Below are positions 1-7,364 of a DNA stretch of 12,050 nt, in pieces. The stretch is taken from contig JAZSHI010000043.1 in NCBI GenBank assembly GCA_045533195.1, positions 1 through 12,050 on the forward strand, written 5' to 3'. The position numbers and the translations under genes were made by a program. The number at the start of each line of letters is the position of its first letter. The first letter of the stretch is position 1. The notes under the pieces were generated by a model. The model was not told the DNA's origin, ran no database searches, and saw nothing but the letters and a program-made list of their open reading frames with translations. The stretch comes from SIG607 sp045533195. Lineage in GTDB: Bacteria; Bacillota; Clostridia; Oscillospirales; Acutalibacteraceae.

Positions 1-2
1 AA

Positions 3-7
3 CCTCC
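3..7 (-). promoter_or_regulatory. Ribosome binding site of the next gene, probably rplT
   Basis: On the minus strand a perfect GGAGG lies 13 bases after the rpmI stop codon and points out of the window. In Firmicutes the operon order infC-rpmI-rplT is highly conserved, so the gene cut off here is probably rplT (ribosomal protein L20). The coding sequence itself is not visible. Confidence 0.6.
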
Positions 8-20
8 AATCAATTTACCC

Positions 21-218
21 TTATTTATAAGGAATCATTTTCTTAACTGCTGCAACATTTGTTACATCAGCTACAACTGTCTTGCGAAGATTTCTCTTAC
101 GCTTAGAAGTTTTCTTGTTCAGGATGTGTGATTTGAATGCGTGTGCGCGTTTAACCTTACCGGTTTTGGTGAGCTTAAAACGTTTTTTAGCACCGCTGTG
201 TGTTTTGTTCTTAGGCAT
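21..218 (-). CDS. rpmI: 50S ribosomal protein L35
   Basis: This encodes a 65-residue, very basic protein of the large ribosomal subunit. The N-terminus MPKNKTHSGAKKRFKLTKTGK and the later HILNKKTSKRKRNLRK stretch are classic L35, and the length is normal for the family. The ATG start follows a strong GGGAGG with 7 bases of spacing. The gene lies 27 bases downstream of infC with no promoter or terminator between, so the two are co-transcribed. Expression is therefore expected to follow the attenuator in the infC leader. Identification is very secure. Confidence 0.98.
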   Translation of the reverse strand: MPKNKTHSGAKKRFKLTKTGKVKRAHAFKSHILNKKTSKRKRNLRKTVVADVTNVAAVKKMIPYK

Positions 219-245
219 AATAAATCCTCCCTTTAAATATCTTGC

Positions 246-764
246 TTATTTATTTGTTTTCGGTGCAAGGAACATAAGCATATTTCTGCCTTCCATTTTG
301 GCGGGCTTTTCTACACTTGCATATTCCTCGCAGTAATCAGCAAATCTCTTCATAGTTTCAAGTCCGATTTCGGGATGACCGAGTTCACGACCTCTAAAAC
401 GTATAGAAACCTTTACTTTATCTCCGCTTTTAAGAAAACGAATTGCCTGATTGCCTTTTGTCTCAAAATCATGGGTGTCGATGGTAAGACCGAGACGCAC
501 TTCCTTGATATCAAAGGTTTTCTGGTTTTTCTTTGCTTCCTTTTCGCGTTTAGCCTGTTCGAAACGGTATTTACCGAAATCCATTATTTTACATACCGGC
601 GGGTTTGCGTTGGGAGAAATGTTGACAAGGTCAAGCTCTCTCTCATATGCTGCTGCAATTGCTTCCTTAATGGGAAGAATTCCAAGCTGACTTCCGTCGG
701 TATCAATTACACGAACCTCATTAGACCGTATTGCCTCATTTATGGCTACTTCTTTACTGCTGAT
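246..764 (-). CDS. infC: Translation initiation factor IF-3, with probable AUC start
   Basis: IF-3 binds the 30S subunit, prevents subunit joining and checks the start codon and initiator tRNA. From the chosen start the protein has 172 residues, close to the usual 167-180. The N-domain reads INEAIRSNEVRVID and leads through the linker with PPVCKIMDFGKYRFEQAKREKEAKKNQK. The C-domain carries the typical VRLGLTIDTHDFETK, VSIRFRGRELGHPEIG and KMEGRNMLMFLAPK motifs. The frame is open to an ATG at 809, but that ATG lies inside a terminator stem and upstream of the ribosome binding site. A GGAGG at 773-777 sits 8 bases before an ATC codon at 764-762. IF-3 genes commonly start with AUU, AUC or AUA as part of autoregulation, so ATC is the likely start. 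The product is certain; the start is an inference. Confidence 0.95.
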   Translation of the reverse strand: MSSKEVAINEAIRSNEVRVIDTDGSQLGILPIKEAIAAAYERELDLVNISPNANPPVCKIMDFGKYRFEQAKREKEAKKNQKTFDIKEVRLGLTIDTHDFETKGNQAIRFLKSGDKVKVSIRFRGRELGHPEIGLETMKRFADYCEEYASVEKPAKMEGRNMLMFLAPKTNK

Positions 765-911
765 ACTACGCACCTCCAAAAAACAAAAGCGTGAACGAAT
801 CTCGTTCACGCACCAAAAAATATCGAAATGATACTGTCAATTCGAAAAGAAATTTGATGACCCTTTCAGACATAACTTTAGGGTGAGAACGAGTAGTTCT
901 TCTTTTTGTAC
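765..911 (-). ncRNA. infC leader RNA (L20-leader-like attenuator)
   Basis: This is the 5' leader of the infC-rpmI(-rplT) transcript, about 147 nt from the predicted start of transcription to the AUC codon. It holds a terminator hairpin at its 3' end (790-810), a 5-bp stem between 860-864 and 880-884, and an upstream segment (881-893) able to pair with 801-814. That second pairing would use the 5' arm of the terminator, making it an antiterminator. In Bacillus the same operon is known to be repressed by ribosomal protein L20 through premature termination in such a leader. The layout here fits, but family membership is inferred from position and the competing pairings, without a covariance search. 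Confidence 0.75.
779..810 (-). terminator. Leader terminator (attenuator) before infC
   Basis: Read on the minus strand, a perfect 9-bp stem, CGTGAACGA with TCGTTCACG, closes a 3-nt loop at 810-790 and is followed by CTTTTGTTTTTT. This is a good intrinsic terminator, placed only a few bases before the infC ribosome binding site. It would stop transcription before the operon unless the 5' arm is captured by the upstream segment at 881-893. Confidence 0.85.
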
Positions 912-917
912 CACGAT

Positions 918-946
918 ATTGTATCACAACTCTTTAAGGCTGTCAA
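918..946 (-). promoter_or_regulatory. Sigma-A promoter of the infC operon
   Basis: On the minus strand, a perfect -35 TTGACA (946-941), a 17-bp spacer and TACAAT (923-918) form a near-consensus housekeeping promoter. Transcription should begin near 911. The -35 box lies only 10 bases beyond the mreB stop codon. Confidence 0.9.
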
Positions 947-956
947 GTATTTTTTA

Positions 957-1979
957 TCAGTGAATTTCAAGTTCCTTAATGGAACGCGCCTGATAGTTGA
1001 TATTTTTAAGAAGTCCTGGTACCGACAATGCCTTTTCTGCACCCTTCACAAGACTAAACTCAGGCTCATTTACGGTTTTAACCTCTATTCCCGTATAATT
1101 GGCAATAAGGTCTGCCATACCGAATATCTTAGAGCCTCCTCCGGCAAGGAAAAGACCTTTTTTCTTAATATCGGCAACAAGGTCAGGCTCGGTAGCTTCA
1201 AGAACCTTTCGTATGGCATTGCAAATAGTAAGAGCGCTTTCGTGAAGTTTTTTATATATTTCGCCTGAAGTAACCTCAAATGCTTCGGGAAGTCCTGTAA
1301 AAAGATTTCTGCCCTTTGCAATAGCAGTAATCTCAATAGAACGGGGACTTACTGAGCCTATCTGCATCTTTATACTTTCTGCAGTAAGGCTTCCTATAGC
1401 AATATTCCGCTTTCTTCTTACGTGATTTTTAATAATATTATCAAAATCATAGGAAGCAGTTTTAAAGGAATCGCAGGAAACCACACCCCCAAGTGAAAGC
1501 ACTGCTATATCGGTAGTGCCCGCGCCTATATCTACCACCATACTGCCCTCAGGCACGGAAAAATCAACGCCCAGTTCAATAGCTAAGGCCACAGGAGCTT
1601 CTACAACCGTAACGCTTCTTCCTCCTGACGCTTCCACAACGTTTGAAAGAGAGTGATGCTGAAGTTCGGTAAGACCCGTAGGCAGAGTTGCCACAACCTT
1701 TGGTCTGATTACGTTTTTGCCGAAAACCTTTTCCATATAGTTTTTGAGCATAGCTTCTGCTATATCATAGTCGGCAATAAGACCGTGCTGAATAGGATGA
1801 ATACACTCTAAAGTATCGGGAGTTCTGCCAAGTGTTTGCTTTGCCTTTTCGCCGAAATATACAGGCGCATAGGTTTCGGCATCTACCGTTACAACACTCG
1901 GCGCGTTAAGTAAAATTTTAGAATCGGAATATATAACCGTTTTTGATGAACCCAAGTCAATTCCTATTGCGTTAGCCAC
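957..1979 (-). CDS. mreB: MreB-family actin-like cell-shape protein
   Basis: This is a bacterial actin homologue of about 340 residues. MreB proteins bind ATP, polymerise under the membrane and direct elongasome wall synthesis. The phosphate-1 loop IGIDLGSSKT lies at the N-terminus and phosphate-2 VVDIGAGTTDIAVLSLGG near residue 150. KGRNLFTGLPEAFEVTSGEI is the family's central signature, and the adenosine loop LFLAGGGSKI sits near 280. The phosphate-2 loop differs from the usual DIGGGTTEVA. No mreC or mreD is nearby, so this may be a paralogue such as Mbl or a divergent MreB. An ATG at 1988 is only 3 bases from the ribosome binding site GGAG, whereas the GTG at 1979 has 8 bases of spacing and gives MANAIGIDLGSS, so GTG is preferred. 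There is no terminator before the infC promoter, so its transcripts may run into the infC leader. Confidence 0.9.
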   Translation of the reverse strand: MANAIGIDLGSSKTVIYSDSKILLNAPSVVTVDAETYAPVYFGEKAKQTLGRTPDTLECIHPIQHGLIADYDIAEAMLKNYMEKVFGKNVIRPKVVATLPTGLTELQHHSLSNVVEASGGRSVTVVEAPVALAIELGVDFSVPEGSMVVDIGAGTTDIAVLSLGGVVSCDSFKTASYDFDNIIKNHVRRKRNIAIGSLTAESIKMQIGSVSPRSIEITAIAKGRNLFTGLPEAFEVTSGEIYKKLHESALTICNAIRKVLEATEPDLVADIKKKGLFLAGGGSKIFGMADLIANYTGIEVKTVNEPEFSLVKGAEKALSVPGLLKNINYQARSIKELEIH

Positions 1980-2011
1980 TTCATTCACTCCTTTTTTTCA
2001 CGTTTAAAACC

Positions 2012-2040
2012 ATTATATAAAAAAAGCAAGGATATTTCAA
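2012..2040 (-). promoter_or_regulatory. Sigma-A promoter of mreB
   Basis: On the minus strand, TTGAAA (2040-2035), a 17-bp spacer and a perfect TATAAT (2017-2012) form a strong promoter. It starts at the base right after the comF stop codon, so mreB can be transcribed independently of the recD2-comF block. Confidence 0.85.
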
Positions 2041-2736
2041 CTAATTTTTATTACCGACAAGAGCGGTAAGGCAATATACTTCATCAGCTCCCGCCCTTAA
2101 AAGCTCCCTTGCACACGCTTCAAGAGAAGCGCCGGTTGTTTTAATATCATCTATTAAAAGCACCCTTCCCTTTACGCTTTGCACACAGCGGTAACTGTTA
2201 TATGCATTACGAAATCTTTCTTCTATAGAGCCTGTTTTATGCTGAGTCGAACTGAAAATATCTCTTTTAAGGGTTGCTTTTAAAGGTAACGACAGCATTT
2301 GTGCCACCCTTTCAGCCAAAAGATGCGCCTGATTGCATCCTCTTTTTAAAAACTTCGGAAAACTCATGGGAACGTAGGTCACAAGGCTGAATTCCCTTTC
2401 TTCAGTTTTTTGGACAAATCTTTTAACCATATGTTCGGCGTAAAAATCCACCAGTATATTATTACTTTTAAATTTTATGGAATAAACACCCTTCTTTGCC
2501 GCTCCGTTATTAATAAAGGGCGCAGTAATAAAATTGAAATGATAAACAGAAAATTTACATTGACATTCCTTATCATAAAGTCCGCATTTTACACAGGCTT
2601 TTTCATTTGTAAATTCCATTTCATCATAGCAGTCATCACAAATGACCTTTCCCCTTCTTACAGGACTTTTGCAGTTAAAACAGTAAGAAGGAAGAAAATA
2701 ATCCAGTAAAGAATTTACCGCCTTATTTTCACTCAT
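2041..2736 (-). CDS. comF: ComF-family zinc-ribbon phosphoribosyltransferase-like protein
   Basis: This 231-residue protein has the ComFC/GntX layout. An N-terminal double zinc ribbon has Cys19/22/33/36 and Cys48/51/58/60, followed by a phosphoribosyltransferase fold with RGCNQAHLLAE near 132 and the PRPP-binding loop VLLIDDIKTTGAS near 192-204. ComF proteins are needed for DNA uptake during natural transformation in some bacteria, and related proteins occur widely in species with no known competence. The start codon overlaps the end of recD2 by 8 bases, so translation is probably coupled; an AAAGGTG precedes the ATG. The pairing with RecD2, a helicase acting in DNA repair and recombination, fits a role in handling single-stranded DNA. 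The family is certain, the biological role less so. Confidence 0.93.
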   Translation of the reverse strand: MSENKAVNSLLDYFLPSYCFNCKSPVRRGKVICDDCYDEMEFTNEKACVKCGLYDKECQCKFSVYHFNFITAPFINNGAAKKGVYSIKFKSNNILVDFYAEHMVKRFVQKTEEREFSLVTYVPMSFPKFLKRGCNQAHLLAERVAQMLSLPLKATLKRDIFSSTQHKTGSIEERFRNAYNSYRCVQSVKGRVLLIDDIKTTGASLEACARELLRAGADEVYCLTALVGNKN

Positions 2737-4939
2737 AGGACACCTTTAAAAACTCTTTTAAAAGAGTGTATCTAAGACTTTTTTTGTTATTTTCAGCCAT
2801 AGAAAAGAATATTTTATCGTCACCTATTGCTATAAGAAGTTTTTTTGCTCTGGTAACCGCAGTATATAAAAGATTTCTGTATTTAAGCTTAAACGGTACG
2901 TCAAGAAGCGGAAGTATAACGCAGTCGTATTCACTACCCTGACTTTTATGTACCGTAACGGCGTAAGCAAGTTCTATCTGGGAAAGTTCCTCGGTAAAAT
3001 AGGTAACCGTTTTATCGTCAAATCTTACGGTTACGCTGTTCTGACGTTTATCTATTTTTTCAACAAAGCCTACGTCTCCGTTAAATACGCCTGTCCCCTC
3101 TTCGCCGTTATCCCTTTTCCAGCAAAGCTCGTAATTATTCTTTATCTGCATAACCTTGTCCTTTTCTCTCAGGAAAAAGCCTTTAAAGAATATTTCGGGA
3201 GTATTTTTCCCCTTAGGATTAAGAAGATCCTGAAGCACGTTATTAAGATTTATTGTGCCAAGCGCCATTTTTCTCGAAGGACAAAGCACCTGAATATCCT
3301 TAAACGGCTCAAAGCCGTAGGCATTAGGCAAACGTTCGAGACAAAGTTCACAAAGGGTTTTTACGGTTTCGTCTGAGTTTATTCTCCTCATAAAAAAGAA
3401 ATCCGAATCCTTAACGCTTATGTCGGGATTTTCGCCTTCGATTATAGCGTGAGCGGTACGTATAATAGCGCTCTCCTGAGCCTGTCGGAAAACCTTATCA
3501 AGCCTTACCACATTAAATTTATCGCTGTCGATAATATCCCCCAGCACGTTACCTGCCGAAACGCTGGGAAGCTGGTCGCTGTCCCCCACCAAAATCAATC
3601 TGCTGTTTAAGGGCAATGCCCTGAGCAAACTTTCAAAAAGAAGAGTATCCACCATAGAAACTTCGTCTAAAATTAAAACCTCGCACTCTAAGGGATTACG
3701 CTCGTTACGGGCAAATTTCGGCTTTTCTTCGTCGGTCCACTCCACCTCTAAAAGTCTGTGCAAGGTTTTTGCTTCACAACCCGTAAGCTCACTCATACGC
3801 TTTGCCGCCCTTCCCGTAGGCGCAGCAAGTTCTATTTCCATATCCCTATGGCTGAACATTTCTATCATTGCCTTAAGGGTAGTGGTTTTTCCTGTACCGG
3901 GGCCGCCTGTAAGAAGTGTAATACTGTTTTCAAGAGATGTTTTAACTGCAAGTTTTTGCTTTTCATCAAAGCTTATGCCCATTGAATTTTCAAGAAATCC
4001 TATTTCTCTGTCATCAACAAAGGCATTTATATTTCTTGAAGCCATAACGGTAAGCTTTGTGGCTATGTATTCTTCACCGTTATAAAAAGCAGGAAGAGCA
4101 ATAAATTCCATATTTCCCACAAATTTAGAACGAAGTCTAAGCTCTTCAATAAGTCTAGATATGGCTATATCAACAATATCCTTTGTTACGCCAAGCAGTT
4201 CAGCCGAAACGCTGACAAGCTTTTGTCTGGGCAGACAGGTATGTCCGTTATAGGAATTTTTACGCAGTACATACTCTACCCCTGCGCACACTCTTAAAAG
4301 GTCGTCATCAGCAATATTATAATACTGTGCAATATCCTCAGCTTTTTCAAAAGAAAAATCAATTCTTTCACCGCATAAAAGATAAGGATTGTTTTTAATT
4401 TTATTTACGGCATCTTTACCGAGAACCTTATAAGCTTTAATACTGTCCTCGGTAGAAATTTTAAATCGGGCAAGTAAAAGCATTACCTCCCTTACACCGA
4501 ACTGCTTTGCAAATTCCTCGCCTATAGACATTGCTTTAGCAAGAGAAATTCCGTTTATCTGAGCCAGTTTTTCGGGATTTTTTTCAAGAACCGTAAGGGT
4601 TTCATCCTTAAAGGTTTCAACTATTTTTCTTGCGGTTGACGGGCCTACACCCTTAATTGCTCCTGTAGAAAGATAACGAAGCAAGGAGGCAGAATCGGTG
4701 GGCATATTTTTTTCCATTGTCTCCACCTTAAACTGCGGACCGTAAACGGCGTGAACGGTATAACGTCCGTAAAGGATAACGTCATCACCGTGACTGATAA
4801 AAGGCATATTTCCGACAACGGTTATTTCTTCACCGCCTAAATTAAGCTGAGCGACAGTATAACCATTTTGTTCATTATGATATGTAACTCTTTGTATAAT
4901 TCCCTGAAGCTTTTCGGTTTGTTCGTTAACCTCGCTCAT
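2729..4939 (-). CDS. recD2: RecD2-type ATP-dependent DNA helicase
   Basis: This is a superfamily 1 5'-to-3' DNA helicase of 736 residues, the length usual for RecD2 (the RecD-like protein of bacteria lacking RecBCD partners). It has an OB-like N-terminal part and a helix-hairpin-helix region with GAIKGVGPSTARKI near 93-107. The motor has Walker A GGPGTGKT at 345-352, PTGRAAKRMSE near 374, Walker B LILDEVSMVD at 422-431, motif III VGDSDQLPSV at 451-460 and FRQ at 484. The C-terminal motor half shows VTVHKSQGSE at 661-670 and YTAVTRAKK at 692-700. All catalytic motifs are intact. The ATG has a perfect GGAGG 6 bases upstream, inside the preceding gene, and overlaps it by 14 bases. Known RecD2 proteins act in DNA repair and replication-fork maintenance. 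Confidence 0.97.
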   Translation of the reverse strand: MSEVNEQTEKLQGIIQRVTYHNEQNGYTVAQLNLGGEEITVVGNMPFISHGDDVILYGRYTVHAVYGPQFKVETMEKNMPTDSASLLRYLSTGAIKGVGPSTARKIVETFKDETLTVLEKNPEKLAQINGISLAKAMSIGEEFAKQFGVREVMLLLARFKISTEDSIKAYKVLGKDAVNKIKNNPYLLCGERIDFSFEKAEDIAQYYNIADDDLLRVCAGVEYVLRKNSYNGHTCLPRQKLVSVSAELLGVTKDIVDIAISRLIEELRLRSKFVGNMEFIALPAFYNGEEYIATKLTVMASRNINAFVDDREIGFLENSMGISFDEKQKLAVKTSLENSITLLTGGPGTGKTTTLKAMIEMFSHRDMEIELAAPTGRAAKRMSELTGCEAKTLHRLLEVEWTDEEKPKFARNERNPLECEVLILDEVSMVDTLLFESLLRALPLNSRLILVGDSDQLPSVSAGNVLGDIIDSDKFNVVRLDKVFRQAQESAIIRTAHAIIEGENPDISVKDSDFFFMRRINSDETVKTLCELCLERLPNAYGFEPFKDIQVLCPSRKMALGTINLNNVLQDLLNPKGKNTPEIFFKGFFLREKDKVMQIKNNYELCWKRDNGEEGTGVFNGDVGFVEKIDKRQNSVTVRFDDKTVTYFTEELSQIELAYAVTVHKSQGSEYDCVILPLLDVPFKLKYRNLLYTAVTRAKKLLIAIGDDKIFFSMAENNKKSLRYTLLKEFLKVSYE

Positions 4940-5276
4940 ACTCTTCCTCCGTAAGTTTTTTTATCAGTGCCTCTAATTTTTCTTCGTTTACGCAATAAAT
5001 GTTTTCACTCTGAGATATATAGGCATAAGCTCTTTCGCTTATTTTTGAATTGGTTACGAAAATAAGAAAATCGGCATAATCCTTTCCGAACCAACGGTAT
5101 TTTTCAAATGCAAAAAGTAGGTTTTCGTCATTTTCATCACCATCAACATTAACCACAGAAACGCTTATTCGTTTCTTCTTTGGACGCACAAGAAAAAGCC
5201 ACAGCTTTGCGCAAACAGTACTGACACCGCAAACAGCAAAAAACAAAAAAATAATCAGAACTATAATTTCACTCAT
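4926..5276 (-). CDS. Unrecognised small membrane protein upstream of recD2
   Basis: I do not recognise this 116-residue protein. Residues about 4-30 form one hydrophobic helix (IIVLIIFLFFAVCGV and on), followed by the basic RPKKKR, which predicts an N-out, C-in topology. The soluble part, about residues 38-116, is rich in acidic and aromatic residues (GDENDENLLFAFEKYRWFGKDYADF) and ends in a charged helix. It has no Cys pair, nucleotide-binding loop or other catalytic motif that I can see. The ATG follows GAGGTG with good spacing. It is the first gene after the cdaR terminator and overlaps recD2 by 14 bases, so it heads the recD2-comF transcription unit. A TATAAA or TATATA box lies around 5287-5293 but no convincing -35 matches it. 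Confidence 0.8.
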   Translation of the reverse strand: MSEIIVLIIFLFFAVCGVSTVCAKLWLFLVRPKKKRISVSVVNVDGDENDENLLFAFEKYRWFGKDYADFLIFVTNSKISERAYAYISQSENIYCVNEEKLEALIKKLTEEEYERG

Positions 5277-5319
5277 ATTAGCACCTCTTTATATACTATG
5301 CTATTTTAAGTGAAATGAC

Positions 5320-5353
5320 AAAAGGGCTTTTATTAATTTTAAAAAGCCCTTTT
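5320..5353 (-). terminator. Terminator after cdaR
   Basis: A 12-bp perfect inverted repeat, AAAAGGGCTTTT with AAAAGCCCTTTT, encloses a 10-nt A/T loop and starts 7 bases after the cdaR stop codon. The core is GGGC/GCCC, flanked by A and T runs on both sides. It could therefore work in either direction, but only the minus strand has a gene leading into it. Confidence 0.75.
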
Positions 5354-5359
5354 AGTTAT

Positions 5360-6361
5360 TTAGTTTTGGTTAAAAGTAACCGTAACATTACCCACTTCTT
5401 TTTTCAGATTAATTCCGTCGGGAACGGTAAGCTTAACTTCAAAGCTTAACTTTCCTGCCTTATACTCTCTGTAATCAATGGGACTAAGTTTAATATTATC
5501 CAGGTCATCTACAATATCGGGAAGACCATATACCGTTACCTTATTGAGAGATACACTCTTTAATTTTTCGGTTGCCTCTCCTTTTATATCCTCATTGCTA
5601 AAGGTGGGCACTACCAAAACAGTTCTCTCTTTATAAACGGGAACGGTAACCTTTACAGTCTCGAAAGGCAACGTATAATTCGAATTATCTAAAACCTTGC
5701 CGTTCTCATCATAAAGAACGATAGCCGCTTCGTAGGTTTTGCTTTCCTTTATGGTATCACTTGAATCCACAACCGCTTCCACTCTGCTGAGCAGCTTCAT
5801 ATCTGCTCTCGGTCCCTTTACCACAATTTTGGTAAATTCAGCAGAGTTTATAACAGATTCGCCTTTAAAGAGACTGGTTTCCAGTTTGGAATTTAGCGTA
5901 ACACCATTGGCAACAGGAATAACGTCAAATTCTTTGGTATCTACAAAGTCAAAGGTAACATTCACGGTTTTGGGTGAAACTTCAAAGGTCACTCCGCTTT
6001 TAGTATCAGAGGTACTGACACTCAGCGGAATATCATAACTGCCTGCGCCCGTAACCTCACTTAAATCAGCTGTAATGAGAATATCCGAAACCTCTATAGC
6101 GCTGACCGATGAATTAGGGCCGTAAGCGGTAACGGTTGCATTTTTTTCATTTTTTATCTCTATAACCTCAAGCCCCATATCCCCTGCAAAACTGCCTTGG
6201 GTAGTTATATTTATAGATATATTTGCAAAGGATTTATTAATTACTTCGGTCTGGTCAATGGTGATTGCAAGCCAGAATATAAAAGCCGCAACTACAGCAA
6301 AAATTATGCTGAAGCGTTTATTGGAAAAGAGTTTTCTAAAGGAAAAATTTTTATTTTTCAT
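5360..6361 (-). CDS. cdaR: YbbR-domain regulator of c-di-AMP synthase
   Basis: CdaR is a membrane-anchored extracytoplasmic protein that binds and modulates the diadenylate cyclase CdaA. The 333-residue product has a basic cytoplasmic tail, one membrane helix at about 17-34 (FSIIFAVVAAFIFWLAITI), then successive beta-rich YbbR-type repeats. These show the recurring pattern of a Val/Thr strand, a P or G turn and 'VxVxGP' or 'VTVYGLP' (for example VTAYGPNSS, IVVKGPRAD, VTVYGLPDI). Length and layout are typical. The ATG overlaps the cdaA end by 11 bases and has GAGGAGG 9 bases upstream, indicating coupled translation with cdaA. In many Firmicutes glmM follows this pair, but here a terminator follows and no glmM is present. 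Identification rests on the repeats and the partner gene. Confidence 0.93.
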   Translation of the reverse strand: MKNKNFSFRKLFSNKRFSIIFAVVAAFIFWLAITIDQTEVINKSFANISINITTQGSFAGDMGLEVIEIKNEKNATVTAYGPNSSVSAIEVSDILITADLSEVTGAGSYDIPLSVSTSDTKSGVTFEVSPKTVNVTFDFVDTKEFDVIPVANGVTLNSKLETSLFKGESVINSAEFTKIVVKGPRADMKLLSRVEAVVDSSDTIKESKTYEAAIVLYDENGKVLDNSNYTLPFETVKVTVPVYKERTVLVVPTFSNEDIKGEATEKLKSVSLNKVTVYGLPDIVDDLDNIKLSPIDYREYKAGKLSFEVKLTVPDGINLKKEVGNVTVTFNQN

Positions 6362-7262
6362 TTTTCTTTTCCTCCTCTTTCTTTACGGGCTTTATTCTGT
6401 CAATAAAGGACTTAATTTTAAAGAAGAGACCTTCTTCGCTATGCTCCTGCTCATCAGAAAGCAAAGAACGGTAAAGCTCCTCACGAAGACGAATCTGGTC
6501 ATATCCTCGTTCAATTGTACCGTTTTGAACAAGAGAAATTTTGCCTGTTTCTTCTGAAACAACAATAACAACAGCATCGGAAACCTCGCTCATACCGATA
6601 GCAGCACGATGTCTTGTTCCAAGCTGTGAATTAAGGTTGGAATTAGAGGTAAGAGGAAGTATGCAGCCGGCGGCATAAAGCTTTCCGTTTCGTACTATCA
6701 ACGCACCGTCATGAAGAGGTGATTTGGGATAAAATATATTACCTACCATCTGAGATGAACTGTCTGCATTTATAACCGTTCCCGTATTTATTATATCGCC
6801 AAGAGAGGTGGTTCTTTCAAAAACGATAAGAGCGCCGATTTTTTGGTCGTGCATACTCTGAACAGCCATACAAATGCTGTCTATTGAAGATTTTAGCTGT
6901 TCATCGTCGGTTTTTCCCACAATTCCCAGCTGACCTAATTTACTTCTGCCTATTCGCTCAAGAGCGCGTCTGATTTCAGGCTGAAAAATAACCGCAAGAG
7001 CAATAACGCCCCATTCCATAACCCGACGGAGTAACCAATGCACCGTAACAAGTTCAAACCAACTGGAAACAAGATATGCACCAAAAAGGATAATAAGGCC
7101 CTTTACAAGCTGACCTCCACGGCTTTCCGTAAGGAACTGTATAGCCTTAAAAACGATGTAGGCAATTATGATAATATCAATGACGTCAAACACAGATATA
7201 TGAGAAACCGCATATATAAGCTGACTCCAAAGTGTTCTTATTGCATCAAAAACAGTGCTCAC
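6351..7262 (-). CDS. cdaA: Diadenylate cyclase CdaA (c-di-AMP synthase)
   Basis: CdaA joins two ATP molecules into cyclic di-AMP, a second messenger controlling potassium, osmolyte and cell-wall homeostasis. The 303-residue protein has three hydrophobic N-terminal segments (about 25-42, 53-68 and 83-94), with RIGRSKLGQLG linking to the DAC domain. The catalytic motifs are intact: SPLHDGALIV with Asp185-Gly-Ala, and GTRHRAAIG with the RHR at 217-219. The length is slightly above the usual 270-280 because of a charged C-terminal tail (KKEEEKKNEK). The start is GTG, preceded by AAGGA at suitable spacing; three overlapping ATGs just upstream are in another frame and run at once into TGA. Translation is coupled to cdaR. 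The promoter lies at 7299-7327. Confidence 0.97.
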   Translation of the reverse strand: MSTVFDAIRTLWSQLIYAVSHISVFDVIDIIIIAYIVFKAIQFLTESRGGQLVKGLIILFGAYLVSSWFELVTVHWLLRRVMEWGVIALAVIFQPEIRRALERIGRSKLGQLGIVGKTDDEQLKSSIDSICMAVQSMHDQKIGALIVFERTTSLGDIINTGTVINADSSSQMVGNIFYPKSPLHDGALIVRNGKLYAAGCILPLTSNSNLNSQLGTRHRAAIGMSEVSDAVVIVVSEETGKISLVQNGTIERGYDQIRLREELYRSLLSDEQEHSEEGLFFKIKSFIDRIKPVKKEEEKKNEK

Positions 7263-7298
7263 ATCATCATTCCTTTCCTTTTACCACACTACATACTC

Positions 7299-7327
7299 AT
7301 TCTAACATACAAAAACCTACTAATCAA
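7299..7327 (-). promoter_or_regulatory. Promoter of cdaA-cdaR, with extended -10
   Basis: On the minus strand, TTGATT (7327-7322), a 17-bp spacer and TAGAAT (7304-7299) form a promoter. A TG one base upstream of the -10 gives an extended -10 element. Immediately upstream, 7328-7372 is almost pure A/T with A-tracts roughly one helical turn apart, which resembles an UP element. Confidence 0.8.
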
Positions 7328-7364
7328 CCACTTTTTTAATAAATTTTTATATTTTTATATATTT

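Noticed and set aside
375..794. Long open frame on the plus strand opposite infC.
   Set aside because: It lies entirely antisense to the conserved infC gene, its protein has no recognisable features, and no ribosome binding site or promoter supports it.
835..840. A second perfect TTGACA on the minus strand inside the infC leader.
   Set aside because: No -10-like sequence lies 16-18 bases downstream, and the region is already part of the leader structure.
5289..5302. A 14-base sequence TTATATACTATGCT repeated at 8830-8843.
   Set aside because: One copy includes the end of a coding region, the sequence is A/T-rich, and a single repeat of this length is expected by chance in 12 kb.
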